Below, piece after piece: positions 36,913 to 50,130 of a stretch of 64,000 bases of DNA. A program made the translations under genes and the position numbers. A model generated the notes under the pieces. That model ran no database searches and was not told where the DNA came from. It saw nothing but the letters and a program-made list of their open reading frames with translations. Origin of the DNA: Caprimulgus europaeus (Eukaryota > Chordata > Aves > Caprimulgiformes > Caprimulgidae); assembly GCA_907165065.1 (NCBI GenBank), contig OU015529.1, positions 10,794,554 to 10,858,553 of the forward strand, read 5' to 3'. Position 1 is the first letter of the stretch, and every line of letters begins with the position of its first letter.

Positions 36913-39892
36913 TTTCCAGCACAGCCTAGTGCTTCCCTGTAACCACCTTCTGCGTGTTCAAAGACCACTCCAATAGTCTAACCTGCTAAATCAGACGCCT
37001 ATAGTTGGTGTTAGTGCCTTGTAATGTACAGCAAACATTGGCATATATTTGCCTAATTTGTCAACAGTGGGTTTGCAACTTGCAGACCCTTATTTACCAC
37101 AGTCATTTTAATCAGCAACTCTGAAAGAAAAGGCTGTAACAAGGTTGGAGAAGGGGAAACATCCTCTCAGGAGAAGGGGGAACCCCCAACTCTGACAACA
37201 GTTTAAAAATAATGATATCTCATCTGTAAGACCACACTTGATACAGGTTTAAAGTAATCCACAATTTGACTATTTATTTGGGTGTAGGGGGTCTAGGTGG
37301 GACAAATTCTGTTGTTTATAGCACACTTGGAGACAAAAAAGACATGTCTAGACTGGCATCAACAAAAAATCTGGATGCAAAGAATAGGAACAGCCAAAAT
37401 TAAGCCAGTATTGTTAACAGATAAATTGATACTCATTCATGTTCAGGATAATCTGAAGAAATATTTAAAGATAACAATACAATCAGTTAAAACAATTCAA
37501 TCTCCCTATCAAACCCTAGAAGACTCGCACTCCTAAACCGGGTTTTTAAAATTCATGTCAGGCTTTGGCAGTCAGTCACTAAAGTCACACAGGCCACTGT
37601 TCTCCTATAGAAGTCCCTGTTCAATATGAATAAATTCAATTTAAAGATCAGCAAAACCAGGATACAAAAATAATCTTATTTTGAGTATGCTTTAACTACA
37701 GCAGATCTTTGCACTTAGAACTGGCATATGCACATAATAAGTATACAGGTAAGAGCTACAAGTTTCTCTGCAAAATTACCTGCTAGGGAAAATTCTTAAG
37801 GATAACGGTGGAGCAGAGAACTCCAAGTGCCTCTTTCTGTTGCTTTTATGAAATCTTCATTGGTCATCTCAACTCATCTCCTTGTTGTAATGACCTAACT
37901 CTTTTTTTTTTTTCTTCTTTTTCCCCTTTTTTAAAAATAATGTCTATTACCACACAACTTCATTGAATCATTTATCCAACAAATGCTGTTTGGAAGACAA
38001 GGAGCAACTACACATCAGGATCATTTACTTCAGACTGTCTTGTGGTCCAAAGACTTTATGCTGTATGGTAGGTTCATAATTAACATGAACGTTTGCTAAA
38101 TCTTAGAGGTGGAAGATAAACTCTAGTGTGCTGGACCAACAGACATATGAACCAAGAAATTGAAAATATGGAGCTATTTTCCTCCAAGGGGAGAAATTTA
38201 TACTAAAAGGGCCAATCTTTAAAGAGAGTGTTCCCAAAGACAGTGAAGCAGGGAGAAAAGAAAATCTTAAGGAGGCTTGAGATTTTTTTAACTAATCAGC
38301 TCACACCATGGTAAAGGATGATAAACATCTCAGACAAACCAAAACATGAAGTGTTCACTAAAATCACTTTGTTTCAGCCAGTATTTCCATATGGAGCCTA
38401 GATTTCCATTGCTAACAGTAACAAGACATCTGCTGGAACTTTCCACCAGCTCCTTCCTTTTCCAGAAAGAAGCGTCCAAGTGTTAATTTCCTTCCTCCAT
38501 TTGCTACTTAATTGTCTTTATCAGCCTGTACCTGCACTCCCTGGCCGGACACTACGGACACTGGCAACTGTAACGAAAAATCTGTAACTGGGCTGAAGCA
38601 CTTGCCATTCTGGGATGCTATCATAATATTTTCCAGTTTCTCCACTCCCTGGATTTTTAACACTAGGTAAAAGCCTAGGAAAGATGGTATTTTTTAAGCT
38701 TTTAGGATTTCCAGTTAAAAGTACAATTTTGCTATAGAGCTCAGGTCTATTATTAAATTACACATTTTGTCCACTGTGAACTCCAAGAGTATAAAGACAG
38801 ATCTCATTTCGGACACTTGGAATGAGGGCAAGGCAGATGAATGAAATGTTTCCAAGGCAGCTGAATTGTCCCACCTACATCTGTGCTGCTCTGATGGGAT
38901 CTATTTTAAACCAAAGAAACTTAAGCAGGCCTTTCCAAAAATACTTTTTAGTGCATAAAAAGATATTTTTAGACCCTGTCTTTTTTTCACTGAGCATACA
39001 CAATCTCTCAGAGGCATCTTTCAACTCATATACCAATACATGTTTTCTAATTTCTGAAAATAATACACAGAAAATTTCAGTTGAACCTGGAAAATACTAA
39101 TCATAATATATATGAAAAACCCTATTCAATTAGAGTAGCAGAGGATAATTTCAGACTTCATCATTAAATACAAAATAAATTAATGCTTTGATGCAAAGAA
39201 TAATTAAATAGAAATATATCATAATTAAGGTGGTTTGCATACAAATATACCCACATGGTGCTCATTCTGTGTATTTCAATGCAAGTATTCTGGACCATAA
39301 GCACATTATCTCAAACTATTGATTAATAAAAAGGAAAATGAAAAATACTTTATGTATAATGCAGCTCAGTCAAAACTGATTTTTGAATCTTACTGTTCAC
39401 ACTTCCTGAATTTATTATTTTAATTTATTCCTTCTAGTTCATGTGTACTTACACACAGACACATCACCTTGTCTGAAAAAGAGAATAATTGTCTGAGTTC
39501 AGTAATTTTAGTAGTTAAGTGGTCACAACTGGGCTTTGAAGTTTGCAGCAGATTGAAGGAGGAGTAAATCTGTACCTTCACTGCTCCCCACCAGGCACTA
39601 CTGGGACAGAACCAGTTGTTTCATGCTGTGTTAAATCAATAGCTAATATGATAAAATACTAGCCCGATGTTCAGACATGGCATTTGCTAGTTTTATCACA
39701 AGCTGATGATTAGCAGTTCTTGCTTTACACTACCTGAGATAAAAGTCAATAACTAATCCACTACCTATAATTTATCTAAAGTCCTCCTCCTTTTTATATT
39801 GCCTCTGCATCTTAGTTCCTCCATCTCCCATATTCAGTGAAAATACTTATAAAACAATATTCATTTCTTAATGTGCATAAAATGTATGAAAA

Positions 39893-39948
<56 letters not shown>
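39893..39948. repeat. (ATT)n microsatellite, about 18-19 units
   Basis: An uninterrupted ATT trinucleotide tract of 56 bp lies in the large upstream intron. Perfect tracts of this length are usually polymorphic. Confidence 0.98.
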
Positions 39949-42900
39949 GCACATATCTCTATCAAAAATAGCCACATCAACCCCTCCTCTACTTGGTTTA
40001 TTTCTTCAGAGCTTAAGTCTTAAGCTTTGTAACACAAGGTAGCAGAAAGGCAGTATATTTATACAGAATACTGGTATTTACAAAGTATTTGGCATTTAAA
40101 GTGTCTTTCTGATAGACAGGCTTCAGCTAACTTGTTATTTTTCCCCTTACCTGTAGCACAGTCAGAAATTCTGCCTCTGAGTGGACCAAAATACAACAAA
40201 AAGAATAATGAGAAACTCTGATACAGGCAGTAGCTCATTTCCCCGTAAATATTGATGTCCAAACTCAAAAAATTCACGGAGTATTTCTGTTTCGTCCCTG
40301 TTCCTCTGTTGTCACCAACAATGCTTACACATTTCTATTGATCTTGTTTATAGCTGCCTAGATTTTCACTGTCAAGACAATGTAGCGTGAACCTTAAGGA
40401 AAACCTCACTTTTTGTAAGACTGCATAAAGACTGCCATATCAGTCAAAGCTTCAATTAGTCCAGAACTTGTACTGCTTCCTATAGTGGCCATTAATGGAT
40501 AACAAGGAGAAATCTTGAGGAACAGAGCAGGGATGGAATGATTCTCACTTTAGTAGACCCTGCCAGTTCCTGATGATCAGCAGTTCAGGGAGTTTAAGGT
40601 ACATCTAAGATCTTCATTCTTAATAAACCTTGATGGTTACTGCTTATGTAATACTTTTTTTTATTTAAATAGCAACTGAACAAGCATTTGTGCACAAGAT
40701 GTTCAGATCACAGTATTAGGGCAAAGATTAAATTCAAAAGTTATCCCACTTTTCATTTGAATAAAACTGAAGTGAAGCTCCAAAGAAAGAAGGTAACAAT
40801 TAAAATATTAAAAGCAATTAATTCTATCACAGAATGTTATAACTTCTCTTCCATAGGGCATATATTGGCTATATGAATTTAATTCAGAGTTTCTCATTTT
40901 TACAGGTTAAACTCCACAGTAAGAGAAAGATACTCAAATGAATTACTTTCCGATTTCTGCTCATACAGGTCATTTGCTTTCCCAATCTCCTAATACACTA
41001 TACAAAATATTCAAATTACTCAGATTAGAAAAATAGAACTATACTCTATAGTCATATTATATCTCTGCTCAGCTCCTTTGAAGTGCAAGAAAGGCCCAGT
41101 ACCATTTGACCAAACATCTGTCCCTCCACCCCACCAGCTGTTCTTGTACGGCACAGTTTAGAAACTTCTGGTATAACAAAGCTGTTAGCATCAAATAGAG
41201 ATGATCTGATACAAAGAAAAACAAAGTTTGATAGCATATGGCAAATACAATATTTCCAACTCCAATTCACAAACTTGACATGCAAAACCAACACAGAAAG
41301 TATAAAAGGAAAGGAAGGAAAAAAAATCCAAGTTTGTAACACATATCTGGATTTTTGATCCCTAAGCATTCAGGGACAAACTCAAATTTATGTAATAATA
41401 TCAGGCTAAAATTTCAACCTAAAAATGAACTCACACAAAGATACAGAGAGTGATAGCAACCATTCTACTAAACTTGCAGGTGATGTACTGGCTGTTCTTT
41501 CCTTTCCCTATCATTCACCAGTCTTCCACCTCCCACCTTTCACAGTTTGTACCTTCTTCCCTCAATTTACCACATGCTTTCTCCAGTGTGACCATACTTA
41601 CCTCTTTCTATCACAAAATGTGATGAAATATTGTATTTTGTTCCCTTTCCTACCACTCATTTTGACATTCCCTACTGGTTCTCTCTCTCTGCTCAGATTT
41701 GAGTCCTCTCCTAACCTCCCTCTCTCAAGTCCCACACAGGATCATATGCCTTACAATGAAGAAGAGCAGCTCTCTTGAAGAACCCACTCTGTCATTTGTC
41801 CATTGTCATTGTCCACTGTTACTGCAGGCAGCTTTTTGGTTCTACAGGAGAATGGCAACTGTTGTAACAGGGTCATAACAGTTTCAAAGACTTCTGAATC
41901 AGTGGCCCCAGGGAAAATGTTTAAGTGATTGTTGGGTGACAGCTTATACTTTTTTCCCCTTAAACTGAGATGTATATATCTGACAATACATGATCTAAAA
42001 ACCTTACAAGAATGTTGACTCTGACCATAAATGGCCATTTATTGGCAGCACGATGATAAAAGTCTATCAACATACTCTTGTTTCAAAAAATTATTGAACA
42101 TCAGTTTACATGCTGGAAGTATTTTGGTATAACCTTTCAGCAAAACAGATGGAGAAAGTCCAATAAAAGGTAAGAAAGAACTCAACAGGTAAGATGTATT
42201 TCAGTCTGAAAGATCACGGAAAAAAAGCAAAATATGGTTCCAGCTGATCTTGAACACACTGCATGATGAATCATCTCTGCTTTTATTTATTTATTTACCT
42301 AGATTTTGCAAGGCATTAAAAATGCAGAAATTGAATTAATAGATCAGTAAATCTACAGATATGAGAGAAATAAGAATTAGGGTCTTTCAGGAGATACTTA
42401 CAAGTAAATAGATAAGGAATTAACTAGTACATTTGTATATTAGAATATTCTTATATAAAACAACAGTGATTTCATACTCAAAGATATCCTGAGAACTTCC
42501 AATTATCAACATATATACAAGTTGCCTATAAAGATGCCCTTGAAGTAACACATTTTAAATAGCAAGAAGTCTTCAAGACTAAATTCATGGCTTGGATGGT
42601 TGTCAACCTGAGAAAAAGTTGTCCTGAAGTAAACCAGAAGAGTGAAACCTGAGCATTAAATCCAAAATATAAGAGATTCCACAGTTCAGCAGCAAAAATT
42701 AGATACATAGTTGCATACAGCTGACTTGGGGAATATTTTTATTTGGGGATGAAAAGCAATTATTGTACCTTAAAAACTGTTTTATCAAAAAGTGTTTGCT
42801 AGGCCACTAGGATTCCTAGTTTGGATTGAATCTCCTAGCTTATTGAGCTAACCACCTCATCAAAAAGAGGATATTTCAGTTTTTTATCCTGGAAGATCCA

Positions 42901-45900
42901 TGGTAGGGGGTCATTAGAAACCAGTGTGTGTCTTCCTAAACAGTATTTCCATGGATGGTCACTAAGGTCACTACATTTGTCTGTATTACCCTGGAAAATA
43001 TAGTCAAGACCAACTGGCTGGATTCCTTCTTCCACTGTATTATGGGATCAACTTTCAGATCTAAAATAATCTGAATTAGGTTCTAAACAGACAAAACCCA
43101 GTAAAAGCCAAAATTGCCAGAGATCCACAAACCAGATCCACTGAATAATTTATTTAGGTACTATCTGCTCAAGGGGGAGAAGCATTCTGAGAGTCTTCCA
43201 GTTGCTCTGATTTCATACAGGAACATCCCTGGAGTCAGCTTTCCGTTGTTGTCGGGAGTTAGATAGTCCCTGTTGTTATTAAGAAGAAACTACCAGTCCA
43301 CTATCTCAAAGAGAATAGTGTGCATACATATTTCTCCTTTGTCAGTTTGATTTACAGACCTGAGGAATATGGATTATTACCTCTGTTATCTCCACAAACA
43401 AGCTCTACTAAAATCTTGGCATTCAGTCAGTTTTTATCTTGGGGAACCCAAATCACATTTTTAGGTAACACAGAGCACCTATCTTGACCAAACTGTCACA
43501 GAAATAGATTTTTTTTTTTAAGATGTTCAATTTGTATTGGGGAGCATGCCAGCAAAAACAAAAATCAACAATTTTAAACAACAAACCAGCTCCTGTGCTG
43601 ACAGGAACAAACGACTATATTCCAAATGAATAAGAATTACTGTAGGTCACAAATCCTCAGTATGAATGCTATACAAAGGGTGAAAAAGTATTCCTCAAAT
43701 TGATTCTTTCTAGTAACTCCATGCTCTGAAACAAAGAGAAGAGGCTGAGTACAGATAAAATACAACACAAAATAATACAAATAAGTTTAAAAAAGAACAC
43801 AAAGAGGTACAATCAAAGAGAAATTAATTATTTAACAACTGGTAGTGCTAAGACAGGAGATGAGCAAAGACTCTAATATTAGAGTTCAAAACTAAACTTT
43901 TGCAGTTGGTCAAATGGTGCAGCACTGTGTTGTACTTCTAACAACTCCAAGATCTGGTTTCTAGGCAATGACCTTACAGAGGCTGAGTGCACTGCTGAGG
44001 TGATGCATGCATCTTTTGGGACAAAGATAGAAGTAGCTGCAAAAACACAATACATTTTGTTAGCCCACCCTAGGAGCAAAACTGATTTCTTTTCTTCCAC
44101 AAACCACACAGAAGGTCTAGCACAATCTTTTCAAAGAAACCTTCTGATCACTCTGTAATTATTCCTTTTCGAGTGACCCCATTCCATAACACACCATTCA
44201 TGAAAAGACCTTGAAAACATTTTCCCTCTGAAACTTGGTAGTACGCTACACAGACCCTAGCATTTGAACTAGGAGTTATTTTTCTTTCATGGATTATAGC
44301 ACTTAAAAAAGAAACTTTCATATACAAGCTAATTGGTATGAAATTTGTCTAAATAATTTTTTCTGTTTCTTTTTTTTCTGCTGTTTTCAATATTCTTTTG
44401 TTTTTATATTAGGGAATTTTTTTTTATTCAGTTAAAAAACTCAGCTTGTTCACTTATATTCCATCCCCTTCTCTACAAATAAAAGAAGTCGAAATCTTGT
44501 CTTCATGACTCTATATCTTAGAAATTATTATAATACCAAAAAAGCAACATGAAATAATAACCTAAAACTCATCAGTAGTAGAGATAAAATTATATAAAAA
44601 ATCACCACGCTGATAAATAAAAAACAAACACCAATACACAGATGGAAAGAGTGTACAAAATCAAGTAAAAAGTAAAAGAAATAATTATCTACTTGAAAGA
44701 CATCTCCTGGCAAAATATACAGAAAAAGACTTTCCAATATACTCTTAGTAAACAAGTAATACTAGAAAAGTAAAACTGCAAGCAGACATATATTTTTAAG
44801 CTAATTTCTGTTGGGCCACTATCTATGTTATGTACATAGTGATTTCAAAGCTGTAGGGTGAAAAACTATTACAAACCACTCCCCTCCCCTCATTTTAAGA
44901 CTTTTCAGAGAAACTTTAAACAGTAAATGATTCTATCACTGATATATCCAAAACTGCAAATACACTGGACATTAAAAAGAAAAATGGTTCAAGTAAATGT
45001 TGTTTGCATAAATCATCTTGATCTGTCTGTCTGATACCTCTATTGCTTCATTAGCAGTATGGGAGGCAAGAAAATGTCCAATTTCTATGTTGCAATGTTT
45101 GTAGCATTATTTTCTTCAGAAAAAAAGAAACCACAGGGCCCCTAAGCTATTTCCACATGGTCAAGGAGTTAAAATCCTCAAGAGTGATAAGAATATATAA
45201 ACTGACCCCTGCATGTTTGCCAACAGGAAGAATTTTTCCAAACAAATTATTTCATGTTAACATACAAGTTTGCTTTGTATACTGGCTGTGTGAGCTTCTT
45301 ATCCCATATTTAATCCAAATCATCACAAAAGCAAGGTGAGGAACTACAAATCTGCATCAGTTTGATTCAGTTTACTAAATGCAGTTGAGAATTTATTCCA
45401 AAAAGTTATTTGCAGCCTCTTCTATAAGTGCTCCTCAGACAATGCTTGCAATTCACTCATCTTCCTTCAACGCCTTTCAGTGGTTATCTCTCAGTCTCAC
45501 AGATTTCCCAGCCCTTAAAAAGAATGACATGACACATCGCCTGGTTGACTCTCCGAGTAGTGCTCTGGTAAGGCTGGTCCTTCTGCAGAAGCACGCGGCA
45601 TTGTCTTTTATTAGCTCAAAAAGATAGAAATCCTGATCAATACAATGTGCCCTTTTTAAAGATAAAAGAGTTCTCTTCTCACAATGCAGCGCAGTTATGG
45701 GTCTGAGATCCCAAGAATTTTTTCCTCATTTCCACTATATTAGGATGGAAGACCAACATCAATCTTTCTATGCTTCTTCATCAGGTTTTTGTTTTCTTTT
45801 CAGTGATCTGAAGCATCTCTTAATGAAAGCTTCCAAACTTATCAAGACCTTCAAATACATTTCAGTTGTCCCATTACCACATTTTATTCAAAACATTTTT

Positions 45901-48900
45901 AAGTCTAAAGACTTCTCATGTAAGACACATAAAACAGATCTTCACTATACCAAAATATTATCACTAATTTTTTTAAAGCACATTAAGATACAGATGACTG
46001 TACAGGAACATGGGAAAGGGAATCCTGTATGAAGTTAAATCATTAATTTTTTCCATGACCTATTCAACCACAGGACAGCATCTTCAATCCTTACAACAAA
46101 CCCCAACATTCTCCTTTTTCCATTTTGAGTTATACAGAATGAGACACTGTGCTGTAATTTCACTGGGACTCCAACTTCTACTTGCAGGTTTATAAATACT
46201 AACACCGCATAACATGTCATTCTTCTGGTACAGGGCACGAAAGAAGATCTTGACTGTGTGTTCACTGCCTGGAATTATTTCAATTGAGGAACCAGAACAA
46301 AAGAAGGAGCAGTGGAACACAAAGGACCCATAGCTTAACCTCTATCTTAATTCAATAATTTGCATTAGTCAATTAATAGTAACAAAAATGGTGACAAACC
46401 AGCTTTTTGGAAAATACAGAGGAGCCATGCCACTTTCAAATTTACTTTTTAAAATATACAGAGATGATAAACAGGCCTTATTGAGCCTTGAACAGTCACA
46501 GACACTTCGCATCTTAGCCTTGGCCCTAACACCATATGATCAAGAAGTTTTGTTGAATGCTACCATGACTAATCCAAAATCTTGATGGTCATACTCCATC
46601 TCTTACAGGACTAGGCATAAATGTAAGATGGTCTCCTCCACTGTTCCACTCTCCCTTTGCTCTCCAAATTCTATGTATATTTTGAGACATTAGCATCCCG
46701 GTCAGCAGACAGGTATGATGACAGTCCTTGCCCCTTCTTGTATTAGAGTCAACTCTCTGTATGACAACATCAGAAAACAAGTCTAGAAAAGGAACTATGT
46801 ATTTAAAGAGTAAAATGAAAGATAACATACATAATATAGACAACATACCTGCACAGATGTATACTTAAGTCATGGTAGTCCTGCTTAGTAAATAGAAGAT
46901 GAAAAAACGCAAAACTAATGTAAATTTGAATGTTGACTTCATTATTTCCTGTGATACTAAATAAAATATTTGTCAGTACAAAATTTTTTCACATTGTTAA
47001 AAAATTGGTTTACAGTTATTCTGGTGATGGCGATTATTTGCTAATCAATCAATACCTGCCTGATTTGCAATCAAGACATGAATTTCAAAAAACCCTAATA
47101 TCTTTAAATTAAAAGCTGTGTTGCTAGAAGTTATTCAGTGTACAGAAGCACACAGTTACTCGCTTCCTGTGGCCATTGACTTTTTCTCATATACTGGGGA
47201 AAAAATAACGTTCTGCTGAGATCTGAAGTTTCAGTATCTTTTCTGTGGGACAATGACCCTTTTATGTGGAATTCAAAAGCTGAAGCATAGGTAAACAAGA
47301 TCTACCTGCATCTTTCAACTTGAATTTTGGAAAATTGGCATGGGAGGAAATCCATTGCTGAACAAGTATATGAAGGATATGGGAAGAGATTGATCAATCG
47401 ATCACTTTTTAAACAGAAAATGTAAGAAAGCAACTTCCTTGGCAGGATAGAACTTAACAAAACAAATCCTTTCAAATCTCAATGGCTAAAGTTCTTTCTA
47501 AAGAGACTTGAATTGGGGAAAATATCAAACTTTTCTCACTGCACAGTGACAGCATTCCTATCATATTTTCCTATTGAATGAGCAGGGAATATATGAACAC
47601 CAGCTATGTGGCTGCATCAATACGCTCTTTGACACAGCAATTAATAGAGGAACATAGCTGAAAGTCTAAAGATCAAGTACTTCACTTTTAAAGTTTTAAA
47701 ATCATATTATTAGGAGCATAGGAAAATAAAATACTGGCTTATTTTAAAACAAGTCAAACAATTGTGTTGTTGCATAAACCTGATACCACCAAAGTGGGTA
47801 TATTCTTCACTAGCAAAGCTAATGTAAAGGTCAGATACTCAAGTTCTTTGTGCGGAGAGGACATCTTTGCGACTTTAAAGCATCTGCCACAGTGGGGCCA
47901 CCAAGCCTGAGGGAGTTATTCGAGCTCTGCTGTATTACAAGGAACACAGTAATATTAGACAACACTGTTTCTCATTAATACAAAAGCTAAGGGGGAAATA
48001 TTAGGCTTACTGTGCAGTTACACAGTTATATTTTAAAAATTACCAGTCCCTGAATTGTCACACTCAATAGTCTACTAAATACTACTTCAGATAGAAAAGA
48101 AGTTCCACTTTTAACAGATATAAGTAAAGAACAGCAATGATTGTTATCACAATGGGTATTTCAAATTCTTAATTTGTATATAATATTCGGTGATAAACAT
48201 GAGACTTTATATAAGGTGTAAGAAGTATATATCTATTTCTTTAATTGTGGGTTTCTGTTCAAACTTCTGCAAACTGCTTAAAAAAAGAAATCTAAAGGAA
48301 GTCTTTCAACACAACCTTTTCATTTACAGATAGTTGGCTAGTTGGTTGTCATATATATTTTAAGTGCTACATTTTAAAAACAAAGGTCTTATGGTACAGT
48401 CTGATCCCCAGCTGGAAGGATTGTATATAGCCAATACCACATAAACGTACAGCCTAATATTTGCATTATCTTTAAGTAGGCATATAAATCTGAAGTGTAC
48501 AAACTTTAAAATATTTCCACTTAGAGAGCTTTTCTCAAGAATGGTCCTATAAAGTGAATGAGACAGAAACATGGAAATAGATGAAATTTGTTTATATTCC
48601 CAAATAAGTATTTGCAGTGTTTTCCCTATTTAAGTTAGACTATTTCCAGAACCAGTGATCTCTCCAGAACAAAGAAACTCTTATATATTTTCTGCATAGG
48701 CCAAAGCTAAATATATTAATCTATCAACCCAAACAAACCAACACATGCCTGCTATAACCCCAAGTTTTTAGTTTGGAATAAAGACCAATACTTATCCAAG
48801 CTAAAAACTGACCATTCCCGGAGCCAGAAAGTCCAGACACTCGCAATGTTTATACCTAACCTGGGTACAATCCTGTAAAAGTGACTGCATCCTCTTCTAC

Positions 48901-48939
48901 GTCACACACAGTCAGAAAAAAATATAATTTACAGAGCTG

Positions 48940-50130
48940 ACTGGCCACACTAATTTAGATCAAAGGTCTATCAAGTCTAATGTGCAGTATCCAATAAGAA
49001 CTAATATTAGATGCCTAGAGAAGGAGCAAAAGTGCATGACCCCTGTCTGGCATATTCTCTTCACTGACTCACCTTGTGGTGGTCTACAGATCAGGCACTT
49101 CCCAACTCTGATGTTCTCTCTCTTCTAAGAAGGCCAAGGGTATTTCTTCCTTGAATTCATAAATGTTTCTTGAAACTAAGTAATCTTCTGGCTCCCATAA
49201 TATTCTCTAGCAATGACTATGTGGAAAAATGCCCTGTGTGGAAAAAATCTGTCTTGCTTTTTAATTTCTTATTCAGCAATGCCATCTAATTTGATGTGAC
49301 TGGATACATATTACGAGCAATGGTGAATAACTGCTTGGCACTGACCTTCTCTATATGCCAGCTGATTTATATAATCCTCTCTCTATATATCACTTCCCTC
49401 TTTTCCTAACTGAAGAATATCTGTCCATTACCCAGTTCCTCACACTGAGCTGCTCCAGAGCTTTCATTATCAATAGTAGAACGACATTCTAAGTCTATTG
49501 CACTTTTGGGGAACAGGGAATCATAATCACACAAAGCACTGAAGTGTCATAAATATTTGTAGGTAGTGGGATAATTTGTCTCAATCTCTATTCTTTTCCT
49601 AGTAATTCCTAAAGTCTAATTTTCTTTTCTGGCCACTATTGAACTTAGACTTTGCATTGTGTTTTTACCAAACAGTAACACTTCCCCATCATTGGCAATT
49701 CAAAGCGAGAATTGGTTTTCTGCCAGGTGCATCACTTTATAATTATCAACAAAGAGCTTCACCTGCGAGTTTAATGCTCAATCACTCAGTACCCCAAGAT
49801 ACTTCTGAAGTACTTAATTCAGCTCTCCCTTTTATTATCTTTCATATTTTAGCGTCACCAGTAACTTTGTCAACTCTTTCCTCTTTCCATTAAGACCATC
49901 TACAAATATGTTGAACAACACAAGTGGAAAGCTGTGGGATACCACTGATGAGTTTCTTCCACTGTGAAAATGGACCATTTCTTCTTATCCTTTATTACCT
50001 TTTTTTGACCTAATCTATGAAAGTGTCTTCTCTCTTATGCAACAGTAACTTAATTTTTTGAAAAACCTTTGCTGAACAGAAATCTATGAAATCTTCTCCA
50101 TACACAGTAAACTTGTTAATTTTCCTTAAT
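48940..50130 (-). mobile_element. Old, degraded CR1-type LINE fragment
   Basis: About 1.2 kb follow, in order, the landmarks of an old amniote CR1/L3-type 3' region in antisense orientation. These include GATCAAAGGTCTATCAAGTC (48959-48978), the ATTCTTTTCCTAGTAATTCC block (about 49590-49612), GCATCACTTTATAATTATCAA (49729-49748), AATATGTTGAACAACACAAG (about 49905-49924) and GATACCACTGATGAG (about 49938-49952), then a block reading TGACCTAATCTATGAAAG (from about 50007). The match is by remembered consensus and is heavily mutated, so the boundaries are approximate and the subfamily is not assigned. No intact coding sequence remains. Confidence 0.65.

Larger units (their letters stand above)
30376..48939. 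other. VTI1A upstream intron, first part
   Basis: This is intronic sequence upstream of the 78-nt exon. I looked for the preceding Vti1a exon (ending KQEMGKLETDF) and did not find it. The content is AT-rich unique sequence with the three simple repeats listed. Open frames of 100 or more codons (such as 41052-41369 minus, 41425-41778 plus and 45697-46032 plus) encode nothing recognisable and lack credible splice sites. Confidence 0.75.

Noticed and set aside
40151-40200. Minus-strand donor-like CTACAG|gtaagg
   Set aside because: It is a strong donor word, but the upstream frame is not Vti1a-like and no credible acceptor is present. Isolated donor words are frequent.
41751-42038. Minus-strand open frame of 95 codons with fairly protein-like composition
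   Set aside because: I considered a processed pseudogene or alternative exon, but recognised no family and saw no poly-A tail or good flanking splice sites.
46388-46585. Plus-strand open frame of 65 codons that looked protein-like
   Set aside because: No family was recognised and there are no clear exon borders. Kept as chance.
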